A DNA stretch of 64,000 nucleotides from an uncultured Acidobacteriaceae bacterium (GCA_903828675.1 CAIKND010000217.1:62001-126000), one strand, 5' to 3'; shown: positions 34,356 to 43,653, counted from the first letter of the stretch. Notes: generated by a model from the letters alone, not told the origin. Program-made: numbers and translations.

Positions 34356-35293
34356 CTTCACCAAACCTGAGAATTGCCTATGGGGCCAGCCTTGTTCGGC
34401 TGGGTAAGAAGGATGATCGCGTCGTGGCACTCGAGGCCGACCTCGGGAAGACTACGCAGTCCGCCATGTTTCAGGCCGAGTTTCCTGACCGGTACTTCCA
34501 AATGGGAATCGCGGAACAGAACATGGCCTCCACGGCTGCGGGCTTTGCCCTCTCCGGAATGATTCCCTTCATCCATTCCTTTGCCGTGTTTGCCTCAGGA
34601 AGAGCATACGATCAGCTCCGCAATTCCATCTGCATCCCCAACCTTCCCGTCCGCATCTGCGGGTCCAGCGCCGGTCTTTCCGACTTCGGCGATGGCAAGA
34701 CCCACCAGGGAGTGGAAGACGCGGCCCTGATGCGCGCGCTGCCGAACATGACAGTGCTGTGCCCGGCGGACTCCACCGAAGTGGAGCAGATGATGGATTG
34801 CATGCTGGATTGGCCGGGACCAGTGTACTTCAGGATCAACAGAAACGACCTTCCTTTTGTGTATCCGGTCGGTGAGCCTTACTCGATTGGCAAGATAACC
34901 AAGCTCCGGGACGGGAACAACGTCGCGATATTCGGCTCGGGGGTCATGGTATCGAGGGCGTTGGAGGCTGCAAAAGCTCTGGAGTCGGAAGGAATCTCGG
35001 TGCGGGTGCTCGACATCAGCACCATCAAGCCGCTCGACCGCGAGGCCGTAATCAACTATGCGGCTGGAGTGGATGCCATTGTCACTGCCGAAGAACACTC
35101 CATCATCGGCGGAATCGGATCAGCAGTGGTTGAGGCGCTCCGGGGTGTCAGTCACGCGCCTGTGGAGTTCGTAGGCGTCCCTGACAGTTTCGGCATATCG
35201 GCGGAGGGCTATGAAGAACTGCTCACGCATTTCAAGCTCACCTCCGACGAAGTGGCCAACACCGTGAGAACGCTGTTGAAAGGGAAAAAGTAA
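34352..35293 (+). CDS. transketolase, C-terminal (pyrimidine-binding) subunit
   Basis: 313 residues; ATGA overlap with the N-terminal subunit indicates coupled translation. ALEADLGKTTQSAMF, QMGIAEQNMASTAAGFALSG with the catalytic Glu of the pyrimidine domain, and GLSDFGDGKTHQGVEDAALMRALPNMTVLCPAD are typical of the transketolase C-terminal half. It has to pair with the preceding subunit to form the thiamine diphosphate site. The stop overlaps the SDR start by one base (TAATG). Confidence 0.87.
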   Translation: MTSPNLRIAYGASLVRLGKKDDRVVALEADLGKTTQSAMFQAEFPDRYFQMGIAEQNMASTAAGFALSGMIPFIHSFAVFASGRAYDQLRNSICIPNLPVRICGSSAGLSDFGDGKTHQGVEDAALMRALPNMTVLCPADSTEVEQMMDCMLDWPGPVYFRINRNDLPFVYPVGEPYSIGKITKLRDGNNVAIFGSGVMVSRALEAAKALESEGISVRVLDISTIKPLDREAVINYAAGVDAIVTAEEHSIIGGIGSAVVEALRGVSHAPVEFVGVPDSFGISAEGYEELLTHFKLTSDEVANTVRTLLKGKK

Positions 35294-36039
35294 TGAGCAC
35301 GCCGCGTCTTTCGGGCAAGATCGCCCTCGTTACAGGCGCCGCGATCGGAATCGGCGCGGAGATTGCCAAAAGGTTTCAAGAGGAAGGCGCGTCGGTGTTC
35401 GTAGCCGATATGAACCGCGAAGATGGCGAGAAGACAGCCGCGTCTATTGGCGCGGTTTTTATCCCACTCGATGTCACTGCGGAGGAGAGTTGGAAGGACG
35501 CGCTTTCTGCCGTCGTCGAGCGGTTCGGACGCCTCGATATCCTCGTGAACAACGCAGGTATCAACGTCAGGAAGAACATCGAAGAAATGCCCATGGAGTC
35601 CTTCGATGCCATGATGGCGGTAAACGTCAAGGGGCCGTTTATGGGGATCAAACACGCCCTGCCGATCATGAGGGCCGGTGGCGGGGGAGTGATCCTCAAC
35701 ATGTCCTCGATCTGCGGCCTCGTTGGCCACCGGTTCACCAACGAGACTTACACGACCACCAAGGGCGCCCTGACCATGCTAACGAAATCGGTAGCCGTGC
35801 GCTATGCGAAAGACAATATCCGCTGCAACTCCATTCACCCCAGCACGGTGGAGACCGCATTCGTGCAGGTCATGTTCAAAGACCCCGAGCGTAAGGCCGA
35901 GAGACTCGGCGAAATACCCCTCGGACGGCTGGCCAGCACAGCTGATGTCGCGAGTACGTTGGTCTACCTCGCGAGCGACGAGGCTTCCTTCATCAACGGG
36001 GTAGCGTTTCCCATCGACGGGGGCCTCACCGCATATTAG
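35293..36039 (+). CDS. SDR-family sugar dehydrogenase (pentose 1-dehydrogenase candidate)
   Basis: 248 residues. A classical SDR with NAD(P) loop TGAAIGIGAEIA, NNAG, catalytic Ser in MSSICG and Tyr-x3-Lys in YTTTKG. The length is the same as that of Caulobacter xylose dehydrogenase XylB. The surrounding dehydratases make oxidation of an aldopentose to its lactone or aldonate the best guess. Alternatives: 2-keto-3-deoxy-L-rhamnonate 4-dehydrogenase or another polyol or ketose reductase. It is tightly packed in the operon; 107 bases separate it from the next gene. Confidence 0.7.
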   Translation: MSTPRLSGKIALVTGAAIGIGAEIAKRFQEEGASVFVADMNREDGEKTAASIGAVFIPLDVTAEESWKDALSAVVERFGRLDILVNNAGINVRKNIEEMPMESFDAMMAVNVKGPFMGIKHALPIMRAGGGGVILNMSSICGLVGHRFTNETYTTTKGALTMLTKSVAVRYAKDNIRCNSIHPSTVETAFVQVMFKDPERKAERLGEIPLGRLASTADVASTLVYLASDEASFINGVAFPIDGGLTAY

Positions 36040-36146
36040 GGCCTCAATCAGAAGCCGGGCCGCTTCCACTACAATGGACTGCGGAAAGGACTTCCCCCAT
36101 CGAAAACATTCCACTCAGTTCAGTACTTGGGACGGACGACGAGCGG

Positions 36147-38060
36147 TTGCTTCGGGTGACGACACACGCGCCTGGCCCGGCTGGAATGTTGCCACTCACG
36201 GCTGAAATGCTGCTTACCCAGCCTTCCGGCAACCTCTTTGGCTTGTCGCAAAACGCCGGAATGGGTTGGGACCCTACCCGCCTGCTCGACCCAGAGTTCC
36301 TGATCCTGAGCACGCACGGCGGCATGAGGGCTGAGAACGGCGAGGCCATAGCACTTGGTTTTCACACCGGACACTGGGAAGTGGGTCTGCTCGTAGCCGA
36401 AGCAGCGCGCGAGTTGAAGTCCCTGCGCGCCACGCCCTTCGCGGGCGCATGCACCGATCCGTGCGACGGTCGCACGCAAGGCACTTCCGGGATGATGGAC
36501 TCGTTGCCGTTTCGCAACGATGCCGCCATGGTGCTGCGCCGCCTTATGCGCTCGCTGCCCACAGGCAAGGGCGTCCTTGGTATCGCCACTTGCGACAAGG
36601 GCCTGCCCGCCATGATGATGGCGCTCGCGTCGTCTGGCAGCAAACCGGCCGTGATGGTTCCCGGAGGCGTGACGCTTCTGCCCGAATCCGGTGAGGATGC
36701 GGGCAAGGTGCAAACCATCGGCGCGCGTTTCGCACACAACCAAATCACCCTGGAGCACGCTGCGGAGATGGGTTGCCGGGCCTGCGCGTCGCCAGGAGGC
36801 GGATGCCAGTTTCTGGGCACCGCCGCAACATCGCAGGTGGTCGGCGAAGCGCTGGGGCTCTCTCTGCCGCATACGGCTCTTGCGCCCTCCGGACAGCCGA
36901 TCTGGCTCGATGCCGCAACCCGCTCGGCACGTGCACTCCTGCGGCTCCATCAACTTGGCATCGGGGTCCAGGACGTCCTTACGCCCGTGGCCATCTGCAA
37001 CGCCATGGTTGTGATGGCGGCCTTCGGTGGTTCGACGAACCTACTTATTCATCTTCCGGCCGTAGCCCACGCTGCCGGCTTGCAACTACCCACGGCTTCA
37101 GATTGGATTGAAGTCAACCGCCTTGTGCCTCGGCTCGTAGACGCGCTCCCAAACGGGCCGCGCAACTTCGCCACCGTGCAGGTATTCCTGGCGGGCGGCG
37201 TGCCAGAAGTGATGCTTCATCTGCGTGAGGCCCGATTGATCGACACAAAGGTGAAGACCGTCTCCGGAGATTCTCTTGATACCTGCCTGGACTGGTGGAA
37301 GCAGAGCCAAAGGCGTCAGGAATTGCGGCGGATACTTCAGGAGCGGGACGGAATCGATCCCGACGACGTAATCATGTCGCCCGATCGCGCGCACTCGCGC
37401 GGGCTCACCTCCGCGGTCTGTTTTCCCATCGGCAATCTCGCGCCTGAGGGATCAGTCGTCAAGAGTACATCGATCGACCCATCGCTCGTTGACGACGATC
37501 AGGTGTTCCGTCACGTCGGTCCTGCAAGGGTCTTTGTTACCGAAGAAGCCGCAATTCAAGCGATCAAATCAGGCCAGATCGTTGAGGGCGACGTGATTGT
37601 CCTAATCTGTGGGGGACCTAAGGGCGCGGGCATGCAGGAGATCTATCAGATCACCGCGGCACTCAAGGTGTTGCCTCACTGTAAGCATGTCGCTGTGCTA
37701 ACAGATGCTCGCTTCAGCGGCGTATCCACGGGTGCATGCATCGGGCACATCTCGCCTGAGGCGCTCGCCGGTGGACCAATTGGCAAGGTTCTCGAGGGCG
37801 ACAAGATTGAGATCATCATCAATCGCAGGACGCTCCTTGGATCTGTTCAACTAGTGGGAGACGCAGAGAGAACTTTCGGTGCGGAAGAGGGCTCGCGCCT
37901 GCTTGCCGAGCGCAAGCTTCGCGCAGATTTGCGGCCGCATCCGAATCTGCCCGAAGATACGCGCTTGTGGGCTGCGCTGGTGCAGGCCAGCGGGGGTGTT
38001 TGGGGCGGCTGCGTCTACGATGTAAACAAGATCGTTACGAAACTGGAGAGACCAGAGTGA
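36147..38060 (+). CDS. D-xylonate dehydratase-like protein (IlvD/Edd family, YjhG/YagF type)
   Basis: 637 residues from TTG 36147. ACTDPCDGRTQG, ATCDKGLPAMMMALA and ACASPGGGCQFLGTAATSQVV carry the Fe-S cluster cysteines, and AFGGSTNLLIHLPA and DARFSGVSTGACIGH follow. From memory it aligns along nearly its whole length with E. coli YjhG/YagF, which dehydrate D-xylonate to 2-keto-3-deoxyxylonate. The family N terminus is about a dozen residues longer, and the frame upstream (from 36039) contains no ATG, GTG or TTG. An AAAGGA box at 36085-36090 precedes an ATC at 36099, so a rare ATC/ATT start is possible. The stop overlaps the next gene (GTGA). Confidence 0.83.
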   Translation: MLRVTTHAPGPAGMLPLTAEMLLTQPSGNLFGLSQNAGMGWDPTRLLDPEFLILSTHGGMRAENGEAIALGFHTGHWEVGLLVAEAARELKSLRATPFAGACTDPCDGRTQGTSGMMDSLPFRNDAAMVLRRLMRSLPTGKGVLGIATCDKGLPAMMMALASSGSKPAVMVPGGVTLLPESGEDAGKVQTIGARFAHNQITLEHAAEMGCRACASPGGGCQFLGTAATSQVVGEALGLSLPHTALAPSGQPIWLDAATRSARALLRLHQLGIGVQDVLTPVAICNAMVVMAAFGGSTNLLIHLPAVAHAAGLQLPTASDWIEVNRLVPRLVDALPNGPRNFATVQVFLAGGVPEVMLHLREARLIDTKVKTVSGDSLDTCLDWWKQSQRRQELRRILQERDGIDPDDVIMSPDRAHSRGLTSAVCFPIGNLAPEGSVVKSTSIDPSLVDDDQVFRHVGPARVFVTEEAAIQAIKSGQIVEGDVIVLICGGPKGAGMQEIYQITAALKVLPHCKHVAVLTDARFSGVSTGACIGHISPEALAGGPIGKVLEGDKIEIIINRRTLLGSVQLVGDAERTFGAEEGSRLLAERKLRADLRPHPNLPEDTRLWAALVQASGGVWGGCVYDVNKIVTKLERPE

Positions 38061-38908
38061 AACTCTATCGCACGAGTAACGGCAATTTCGTTGAGCAGGA
38101 CGGTAGCTACTACCACGTTCCCGAGCCTTCTTGGGATGCGCTTGTTACGCACGAAGATCTGCACAACTGCCTGCTCTCCACCATCACCATGGGCAAATCT
38201 GTCCAGGATTTTTCAGTCCCGCACATACTCGCGCCCATCGGCAATCAGGAGGTGTGGGCAGCGGGCGTCACGTATTTCCGCAGCCGCAGTGCGCGTATGG
38301 AAGAGTCGAAATCCGCCGGTGGAGGAGACTTCTACGATCGGGTCTATTCTGCGGATCGTCCGGAGTTATTCTTCAAGGCCACTGCCGGTCGTGTCGCCGG
38401 TTCAGGAAGCCACGTCCGCATTCGCAGTGATGCCAGGTGGAACGTCCCCGAGCCTGAACTCACACTGCTCATCAACAATCGCGGCCAGATCATCGGCTCC
38501 ACCGTTGGCAATGACATGAGCTCGCGTGATATCGAAGGCGAAAATCCTCTCTATCTCCCCCAGGCCAAGGTCTATGACCGCAGTTGCGCGCTGGGCCCTT
38601 GCATTCTCATTGGCAGTGAGCCATTACCGGTCGCAACGCCGATCCGCATCGAGATCTTTCGCCTCGGCGTCACAGAGTTTTCTGGCGTCACGACACTAGC
38701 CGAGCTCAAGCGCACCCCGTCCTCTCTGGTCGAATACCTGTTCCGCGACAACAGCTTTCCTTACGGCGCATTCCTGATGACTGGTACCGGGATCGTCCCT
38801 CCCGATTCTTTTACTCTGGCCAGCGGGGACCTGATTCGAATCACCATCGACCCGATCGGCACGCTTGAAAATACAGTTGAGCAAGGTACTCCGCACCAGG
38901 CACATTGA
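38057..38908 (+). CDS. 2-keto-3-deoxypentonate dehydratase-like protein (FAH fold, XylX/AraD1 type)
   Basis: 283 residues from GTG 38057, with GGAGAG six bases upstream; overlaps the dehydratase stop. EVWAAGVTYFRSRSARM, GGDFYDRVYSADRPELFFKA, WNVPEPELTL and GNDMSSRDIEGENPLYLPQAK are the signature blocks of the FAH-fold 2-keto-3-deoxy-xylonate/arabonate dehydratases, with acidic metal ligands in VPEPEL. The product would be 2,5-dioxopentanoate, the substrate of the dehydrogenase at 30276-31865. An alternative within the fold is 2,4-diketo-3-deoxyrhamnonate hydrolase. No membrane or export signal. Confidence 0.8.
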   Translation: MKLYRTSNGNFVEQDGSYYHVPEPSWDALVTHEDLHNCLLSTITMGKSVQDFSVPHILAPIGNQEVWAAGVTYFRSRSARMEESKSAGGGDFYDRVYSADRPELFFKATAGRVAGSGSHVRIRSDARWNVPEPELTLLINNRGQIIGSTVGNDMSSRDIEGENPLYLPQAKVYDRSCALGPCILIGSEPLPVATPIRIEIFRLGVTEFSGVTTLAELKRTPSSLVEYLFRDNSFPYGAFLMTGTGIVPPDSFTLASGDLIRITIDPIGTLENTVEQGTPHQAH

Positions 38909-38943
38909 TACAACAATCTACGTGATCCGCAGCGAGGAATCGG

Positions 38944-40272
38944 TTGACAGCTCAAGAACTGGATAGCAGTACAGGCATTCCAAGGCGTCGCTGGGGCATC
39001 GCGTGGTTGCTCGGCATTGGCGTTCTCGTAAACTACTTCGATCGCGTCAATCTCTCCGTCTCGCATGCCTCGCTCACTGCGGCCTTCGGGATCTCGGATA
39101 TCGCCTTCGGCTATCTCCTTAGCTCCTACAACTGGACGTACGCCATGTGCCAGTTGCCCATCGGTGTTGTTCTGGATAAGCTTGGCGTCCGCCGTGTCGG
39201 ACGAATTGGGACGTTTTTGTGGAGCGTCGCTTCGTTCGGTGCTGCGGTCACTCCCAGCCTTGGTGGATTGTTCGGTGCCAGGTTTCTTCTTGGCGTGGGA
39301 GAAGCTCCCACATTCCCCGCCAACGCCAAGGCAGTCGGTTTTTGGTTCCCAGTAAAAGAACGCAGCCTCGCTACATCCATCTTCGACTCGGCTGCCAAGT
39401 TTTCCTCTGCCATTGGCGTCCCCATCATCGGCATCATCCTGCTCAAGGCTGGCTGGCGCTGGAGTTTCGCTATCACCGGCTTTGTAAGTCTCGCCTATTT
39501 TGCCTATTTCTGGCGCGTCTACAAAGATCCGGACGACGACCCGCTTCTAAGCGAAAGAGAGCGGCGGTACATCGAAGATGTGGATGAAACTCCGGGGGCG
39601 CCTCACTACACGGAAGAGAAGCAGTCTTCGCTGCTCCATCTCCTTTCGCAGCGCAAGGTAATCGGCCTTGCCATAGGTTTCGGCTCTTATAACTACGTCT
39701 TCTATCTTTTGCTCACCTGGCTGCCAAGCTATCTGTCTTTTGCGCTGCACATTGACCTTCTGCATTCGTTTCTTTACACCAGCGTACCGTGGATCTTTGC
39801 CACGATTACAGACATCCTGGTCGGCGGTTGGCTGGTGGACTTCCTTGTACAGCGCGGTTGGAATGCGAATCTGGTTCGCAAGGTCATCCTCATCGGCGGC
39901 ACCGCCTGCGGACTCGGAATCCTGGGTGCGGCTGGCGCCCATAGCGCTACGCGGGCACTCATCTGGATCAGTATTTCCATAGGCGGGCTGTCTGCCGCCG
40001 CGCCAGTTGGCTGGTCCCTCCCTTCGCTCATCGCAAGCCGCAACGACGTCGGCAAGGTGGGAGGAATTATAAATTTTTCCAATCAAATCTCAGGAATCGT
40101 CGCGCCCATCGTCACTGGATACCTGGTGTCAGCGCTCCATTCCTATACGTGGGTCTTTGGCGTATCTGCAATTTACCTCACCATCGGCATCGCAGCCTAT
40201 ATCTTCCTGCTTGGTAAAATTGAAAGGGCGCCGATTCAGGCGCCTGGCGGTCTTCAAGTTGATGGCAAGTAG
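38944..40272 (+). CDS. MFS transporter (ACS family), pentose/aldonate operon
   Basis: 442 residues from TTG 38944, five bases after GCGAGGA. NYFDRVNLSVSHASL in the first transmembrane segment and LLGVGEAPTFPANAKAVGFWFPVKERSLATSIF are ACS-family motifs (glucarate/galactonate-like). It closes the transketolase-SDR-dehydratase operon, 35 bases after the FAH-fold gene, and probably imports the sugar acid those enzymes use. Confidence 0.83.
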   Translation: MTAQELDSSTGIPRRRWGIAWLLGIGVLVNYFDRVNLSVSHASLTAAFGISDIAFGYLLSSYNWTYAMCQLPIGVVLDKLGVRRVGRIGTFLWSVASFGAAVTPSLGGLFGARFLLGVGEAPTFPANAKAVGFWFPVKERSLATSIFDSAAKFSSAIGVPIIGIILLKAGWRWSFAITGFVSLAYFAYFWRVYKDPDDDPLLSERERRYIEDVDETPGAPHYTEEKQSSLLHLLSQRKVIGLAIGFGSYNYVFYLLLTWLPSYLSFALHIDLLHSFLYTSVPWIFATITDILVGGWLVDFLVQRGWNANLVRKVILIGGTACGLGILGAAGAHSATRALIWISISIGGLSAAAPVGWSLPSLIASRNDVGKVGGIINFSNQISGIVAPIVTGYLVSALHSYTWVFGVSAIYLTIGIAAYIFLLGKIERAPIQAPGGLQVDGK

Positions 40273-40285
40273 TCTCGATGGGGCG

Positions 40286-40318
40286 TGACGAATTTGGTGC
40301 GTATCCTGATATTCGTCA
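40286..40318. repeat. 8-bp inverted repeat between MFS gene and phoU
   Basis: TGACGAAT (40286-40293) and ATTCGTCA (40311-40318) pair perfectly with a 17-base gap. It may be a terminator without a T-run for the pentose operon or an operator for phoU. The rest of the 94-base gap contains the phoU AGGGAGA box (around 40353). Confidence 0.4.
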
Positions 40319-40366
40319 ATCTGTAACATCGCATGATGCACAATAGTTGATCAGGGAGATTTCGCC

Positions 40367-41038
40367 GTGCCGCGCATTCATTTTCACCAGCAGTTAGCCG
40401 AACTCAAGGACAAGCTTCTCGCCATGGCCGCTCTGGCGCAGCAGGCGCTCGAATCGGCGGTGGATGCCTATCTGCAACGCGACAAAGGCCTCTGCAAGTA
40501 CGTGAAGCAGAACGAAACTGCCATCAACACCGCAGAACGGGGGCTGGATGAGATGGCCTATGAACTGCTCGCCAAGGAGCAGCCCATGGCTATCGATCTC
40601 CGCTTCATCCTGGCCGTAATCAAGATCAACGGTGACCTCGAGCGCATCGGCGATCAGTCGATGGGAATCGCGCGCAGAACCAAGGAGATTCTAGCCTTGG
40701 AGGAAATAGAGTTGCCTGTGGATTTTGCCGCGATGGGCGAGTATGCCGGACGCATGATCCGCACAGCGATCCAGGCCTTGTTGGATGGCGATGCCCGCCT
40801 TGCGGACTCGGTCCGGGAGATGGACGACGAGATCGACCGCATGAACCGCCGCGCCCACACTGACCTGCTTAAGCTCATCGAAGAGAAGCCGCAGTTCACT
40901 CAGCAGGCAATGAAGGGCATCCTGGTCGCAAAAAACCTCGAGCGGATCGCCGACCACGCAGCAAACATAGCCACCGATGTAATCTTCTGGATTCGCGGCG
41001 CCGACGTGAGACACGAACTGAGCATGTCGATGGATTGA
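40367..41038 (+). CDS. phoU: phosphate transport regulator PhoU
   Basis: 223 residues from GTG 40367, behind AGGGAGA. Two repeats of a three-helix bundle are seen, with acidic metal-binding blocks around NGDLERIGDQSMGIA and NLERIADHAANIATD, one per half, which identify PhoU. It normally restrains the PhoR kinase when PstSCAB imports phosphate. No pst or pho genes adjoin it here, so it stands alone. It converges with mdh through a strong hairpin. Confidence 0.93.
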   Translation: MPRIHFHQQLAELKDKLLAMAALAQQALESAVDAYLQRDKGLCKYVKQNETAINTAERGLDEMAYELLAKEQPMAIDLRFILAVIKINGDLERIGDQSMGIARRTKEILALEEIELPVDFAAMGEYAGRMIRTAIQALLDGDARLADSVREMDDEIDRMNRRAHTDLLKLIEEKPQFTQQAMKGILVAKNLERIADHAANIATDVIFWIRGADVRHELSMSMD

Positions 41039-41096
41039 TGAATTTCGCCGTTGAAGAATCTTGGCGGCATTCAGAGAATTTTATGGTTCAAAAAAA

Positions 41097-41140
41097 GCGG
41101 TGCATTTTTGGTCTCTGGATCGAGATCTGAAATGCACCGC
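41097..41140. terminator. bidirectional intrinsic terminator between phoU and mdh
   Basis: GCGGTGCATTT (41097-41107) pairs perfectly over 11 bp with AAATGCACCGC (41130-41140). It is flanked by AAAAAA at 41091-41096 and CTTTT from 41141, so T-runs follow on both strands. The 22-base loop has further partial pairing (GGTCTC/GAGATC). This is a textbook shared terminator for the convergent genes. Confidence 0.85.
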
Positions 41141-41204
41141 CTTTTGATGTGCTGGAGTGATCGGCTTGAACCGTACGGGTTCCAGTCCGTACATATTCGC
41201 ACCT

Positions 41205-42137
41205 CTATACGCCGATGACGGCGCAGAGTTCCTTGACCGCCACTGCGCTCTTCTGAAGAGCGGCGTCTTCCTCCGGGGTGAGCTTGATCTCAATGATCTT
41301 CTCCAGGCCCGCGGCGCCCAGCTTGCATGGAACACCGATATAGTAGCCATCGATGCCGTACTCGCCTTGCAGGTAGGCGGCACAGGGAAGAATCTTCTTC
41401 TTGTCCTTGAGAATGGCCTCGACCATCTCAACAGCAGCCGCTGAAGGTGCGTAATAAGCGCTGCCGGTCTTGAGATACTTCACGATCTCCGCGCCGCCGT
41501 CGCGGGTTCTCTGCACCAGAGCTTCGAGCCGCTCGGGAGCGATGAGTTCTGTGATCGGTATGCCGGCGACAGTTGAGTAGCGCGGCAGCGGAACCATGGT
41601 ATCGCCGTGGCCGCCGAGTACAAAAGCTGTCACATTCTCAACACTCACATTCAGCTCTGCGGCGATAAAGGTGCGGAAGCGTGCCGAGTCAAGTACACCC
41701 GCCATGCCGATTACCCGTTCGCGATTGAAGCCGGCCTGGCGAAAGGCAGCCTGGGCCATCGCATCCAGCGGATTGGAGACGATGATCAAAATCGACTCCG
41801 GCGACTGGGCCACCACCTTCGCCACGACGTCGGACATGATCTTGTAGTTGGTATGGAGCAGGTCGTCGCGGCTCATCCCCGGCTTGCGGGGAATGCCCGC
41901 TGTAATCACAACGATGTCGGAGTTTGCCGTCGCAGCGTAGTCGTTGGAGCCTGTCACGTTGACGTCGCGCTTTTCGATCGGAAGCGCTTCCAGCAGGTCA
42001 AGAGCCTTGCCCTGCGGCACGCCCTCAACCACGTCGATCAGCACCACATCTGCCAGTTCCTTCGCCGCAATCCAGTGTGCGGCCGTAGCGCCCACGTTGC
42101 CGGCGCCCACAATGCTGACTTTCTTTCTCATTTTCAA
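41205..42137 (-). CDS. mdh: malate dehydrogenase (LDH-like type)
   Basis: 310 residues. GAGNVGATAAHW near the N terminus is the NAD loop, and Asp at the end of the second strand (VVLIDVVEG) favours NAD. ITAGIPRKPGMSRDDLL and LGGHGDTMVPLPR supply the substrate-binding Arg residues and the catalytic His. The IPRKPGMSR loop is that of malate, not lactate, dehydrogenases. It oxidises malate to oxaloacetate in the TCA cycle. Upstream on the same strand lies icd, separated by a 115-base gap with a heptad repeat. Confidence 0.93.
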   Translation of the reverse strand: MKMRKKVSIVGAGNVGATAAHWIAAKELADVVLIDVVEGVPQGKALDLLEALPIEKRDVNVTGSNDYAATANSDIVVITAGIPRKPGMSRDDLLHTNYKIMSDVVAKVVAQSPESILIIVSNPLDAMAQAAFRQAGFNRERVIGMAGVLDSARFRTFIAAELNVSVENVTAFVLGGHGDTMVPLPRYSTVAGIPITELIAPERLEALVQRTRDGGAEIVKYLKTGSAYYAPSAAAVEMVEAILKDKKKILPCAAYLQGEYGIDGYYIGVPCKLGAAGLEKIIEIKLTPEEDAALQKSAVAVKELCAVIGV

Positions 42138-42210
42138 CTTCCTCCAAATTACCGTGTGAAGTGAATCGCGTTAAGTCATCTCAGATCAAATTCGTGACAG
42201 ACTGTAACCG

Positions 42211-42238
42211 CTGGTCACTGACCACTGTTCACTGACAA
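42211..42238. repeat. four-unit heptad repeat (CTGNYCA-like)
   Basis: CTGGTCA, CTGACCA, CTGTTCA and CTGACAA follow one another in strict 7-base register in the mdh-icd gap. A related five-unit array lies at 60895-60929 in the 3' end of lysS. Confidence 0.6.
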
Positions 42239-42252
42239 CGGATCACTTGCTC

Positions 42253-43653
42253 CTACATATTGCCGATGATCCGCGTGGCAAACTCGCTGGTGCCTACCTT
42301 GGTAGCGCCGGCTGTCTGGCGTTCAAAGTCGTAGGTCACGAACTTCTGCAGGATCGTCTTTTCGAGCGACGTCTCAATCAGCTTGGCCGCTTCCTTCCAT
42401 CCAATGAACTCCAGCAGCATCACGCCCGAAAGAATAACCGAGCCGGGATTGATCATATCCTTGTCGGCATATTTTGGGGCGGTTCCGTGGGTGGCTTCAA
42501 ACACCGCAAAACCGTCGCCGATATTCGCGCCGGGGGCGATTCCAAGTCCGCCAACCTGCGCCGCGGCTGCGTCGGAGATGTAGTCGCCGTTGAGGTTCGT
42601 GGTGGCCAGCACGCTATAGTCTTCCGGGCGGAGAATGATCTGCTGGAAAATCGAGTCGGCGATGCGGTCGTTGACCAGCACCTTTGACTTCCATGCGCCT
42701 TTGCCGTGGCTCTGGCCGATCGAGTCCAGCACGCCCTTGACCTCCGCGTAGAGTGCGTCGCGGAACCCTTGCGAAGCTAGATCAAGGCCCGGTTCGATCA
42801 TCGCCGCATTCTGCTCAACGGTGAGAGACGGATCGGCGTCCGCGTTTCCCAGAATCCAGCTTTCGCGCTCGGTTACGGTCTGGTCCCGGAACTCCTCGAC
42901 TGCGACTTCGTAACCCCATTCGCGGAATGCGCCTTCTGTGAACTTCTGGATGTTGCCCTTGTGGACCAGCGTAACCGTCTTGCGCCCCGCTTCTAGAGCG
43001 GCTCGTATCGCGTAGCGGACCAGCCTCTTGGTGCCAAAAATCGAGATTGGCTTGATGCCGATACCCGAGTCTTCGCGCACTTTCTTCTTGCCGCCCTTGA
43101 GCAGGTCGTTGTTTAAAAAATCGATGATGCGCGCGGCGTCTGCCGAGCCCTGTTTAAACTCGATGCCCGCGTACACGTCCTCGGTGTTCTCGCGAAAGAT
43201 GACGATATCCAGCTTTTCCGGGTGCTTCACCGGGCTGGGAACGCCCTGGTAGTACTTCACCGGTCGCACACATGCGTAGAGATCGAGAAGCTGGCGCAGC
43301 GCCACGTTGAGCGAGCGGATGCCTCCACCCACAGGTGTCGTGAGCGGGCCCTTGAGGGAGACGCGCAGATCGCGGGCCGCAGCCACTGAGTCGTCCGGTA
43401 GCCAGGTGCTGAACTGGCGAAATGCCTTTTCGCCGGCAAAGATCTCAAACCATCGAATGGCGCGCTTGCCGCCGTAGGCCTTTTCTACCGCAGCGTCGAA
43501 CACCCGCTGCGAGGCCTTCCATATGTCCCGACCCGTGCCATCGCCTTCAATGTAAGGAATGATTGGATTGTCGGGCACCTCGAACTGCCCATCTCTGTAT
43601 TCGATTGGCTGGCCATTCTTCGGCAATTCCAGCCCGTTGTAGGTGTTTTGCAT
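42253..43653 (-). CDS. icd: isocitrate dehydrogenase, NADP-type
   Basis: 466 residues. Conserved blocks IPYIEGDGTGRDIW, LKGPLTTPVGGGIRSLNVALRQ with the phosphate-binding Ser, FRENTEDVYAGIEF, LVHKGNIQKFTEGAFREWGYE and the cofactor loop FEATHGTAPKYA, which is of the NADP-preferring E. coli-like type. It converts isocitrate to 2-oxoglutarate. It is somewhat longer than the 416-residue E. coli enzyme. Together with mdh it forms a small TCA pair. The start follows GGAAAGG-like bases on the reverse strand (AAAGGAATTCCCC region at 43657-43671). Confidence 0.93.
   Translation of the reverse strand: MQNTYNGLELPKNGQPIEYRDGQFEVPDNPIIPYIEGDGTGRDIWKASQRVFDAAVEKAYGGKRAIRWFEIFAGEKAFRQFSTWLPDDSVAAARDLRVSLKGPLTTPVGGGIRSLNVALRQLLDLYACVRPVKYYQGVPSPVKHPEKLDIVIFRENTEDVYAGIEFKQGSADAARIIDFLNNDLLKGGKKKVREDSGIGIKPISIFGTKRLVRYAIRAALEAGRKTVTLVHKGNIQKFTEGAFREWGYEVAVEEFRDQTVTERESWILGNADADPSLTVEQNAAMIEPGLDLASQGFRDALYAEVKGVLDSIGQSHGKGAWKSKVLVNDRIADSIFQQIILRPEDYSVLATTNLNGDYISDAAAAQVGGLGIAPGANIGDGFAVFEATHGTAPKYADKDMINPGSVILSGVMLLEFIGWKEAAKLIETSLEKTILQKFVTYDFERQTAGATKVGTSEFATRIIGNM

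Noticed and set aside
42211..42238. CRISPR-like repeats
   Set aside because: Units are 7 bases in direct tandem with no spacers; no cas genes.
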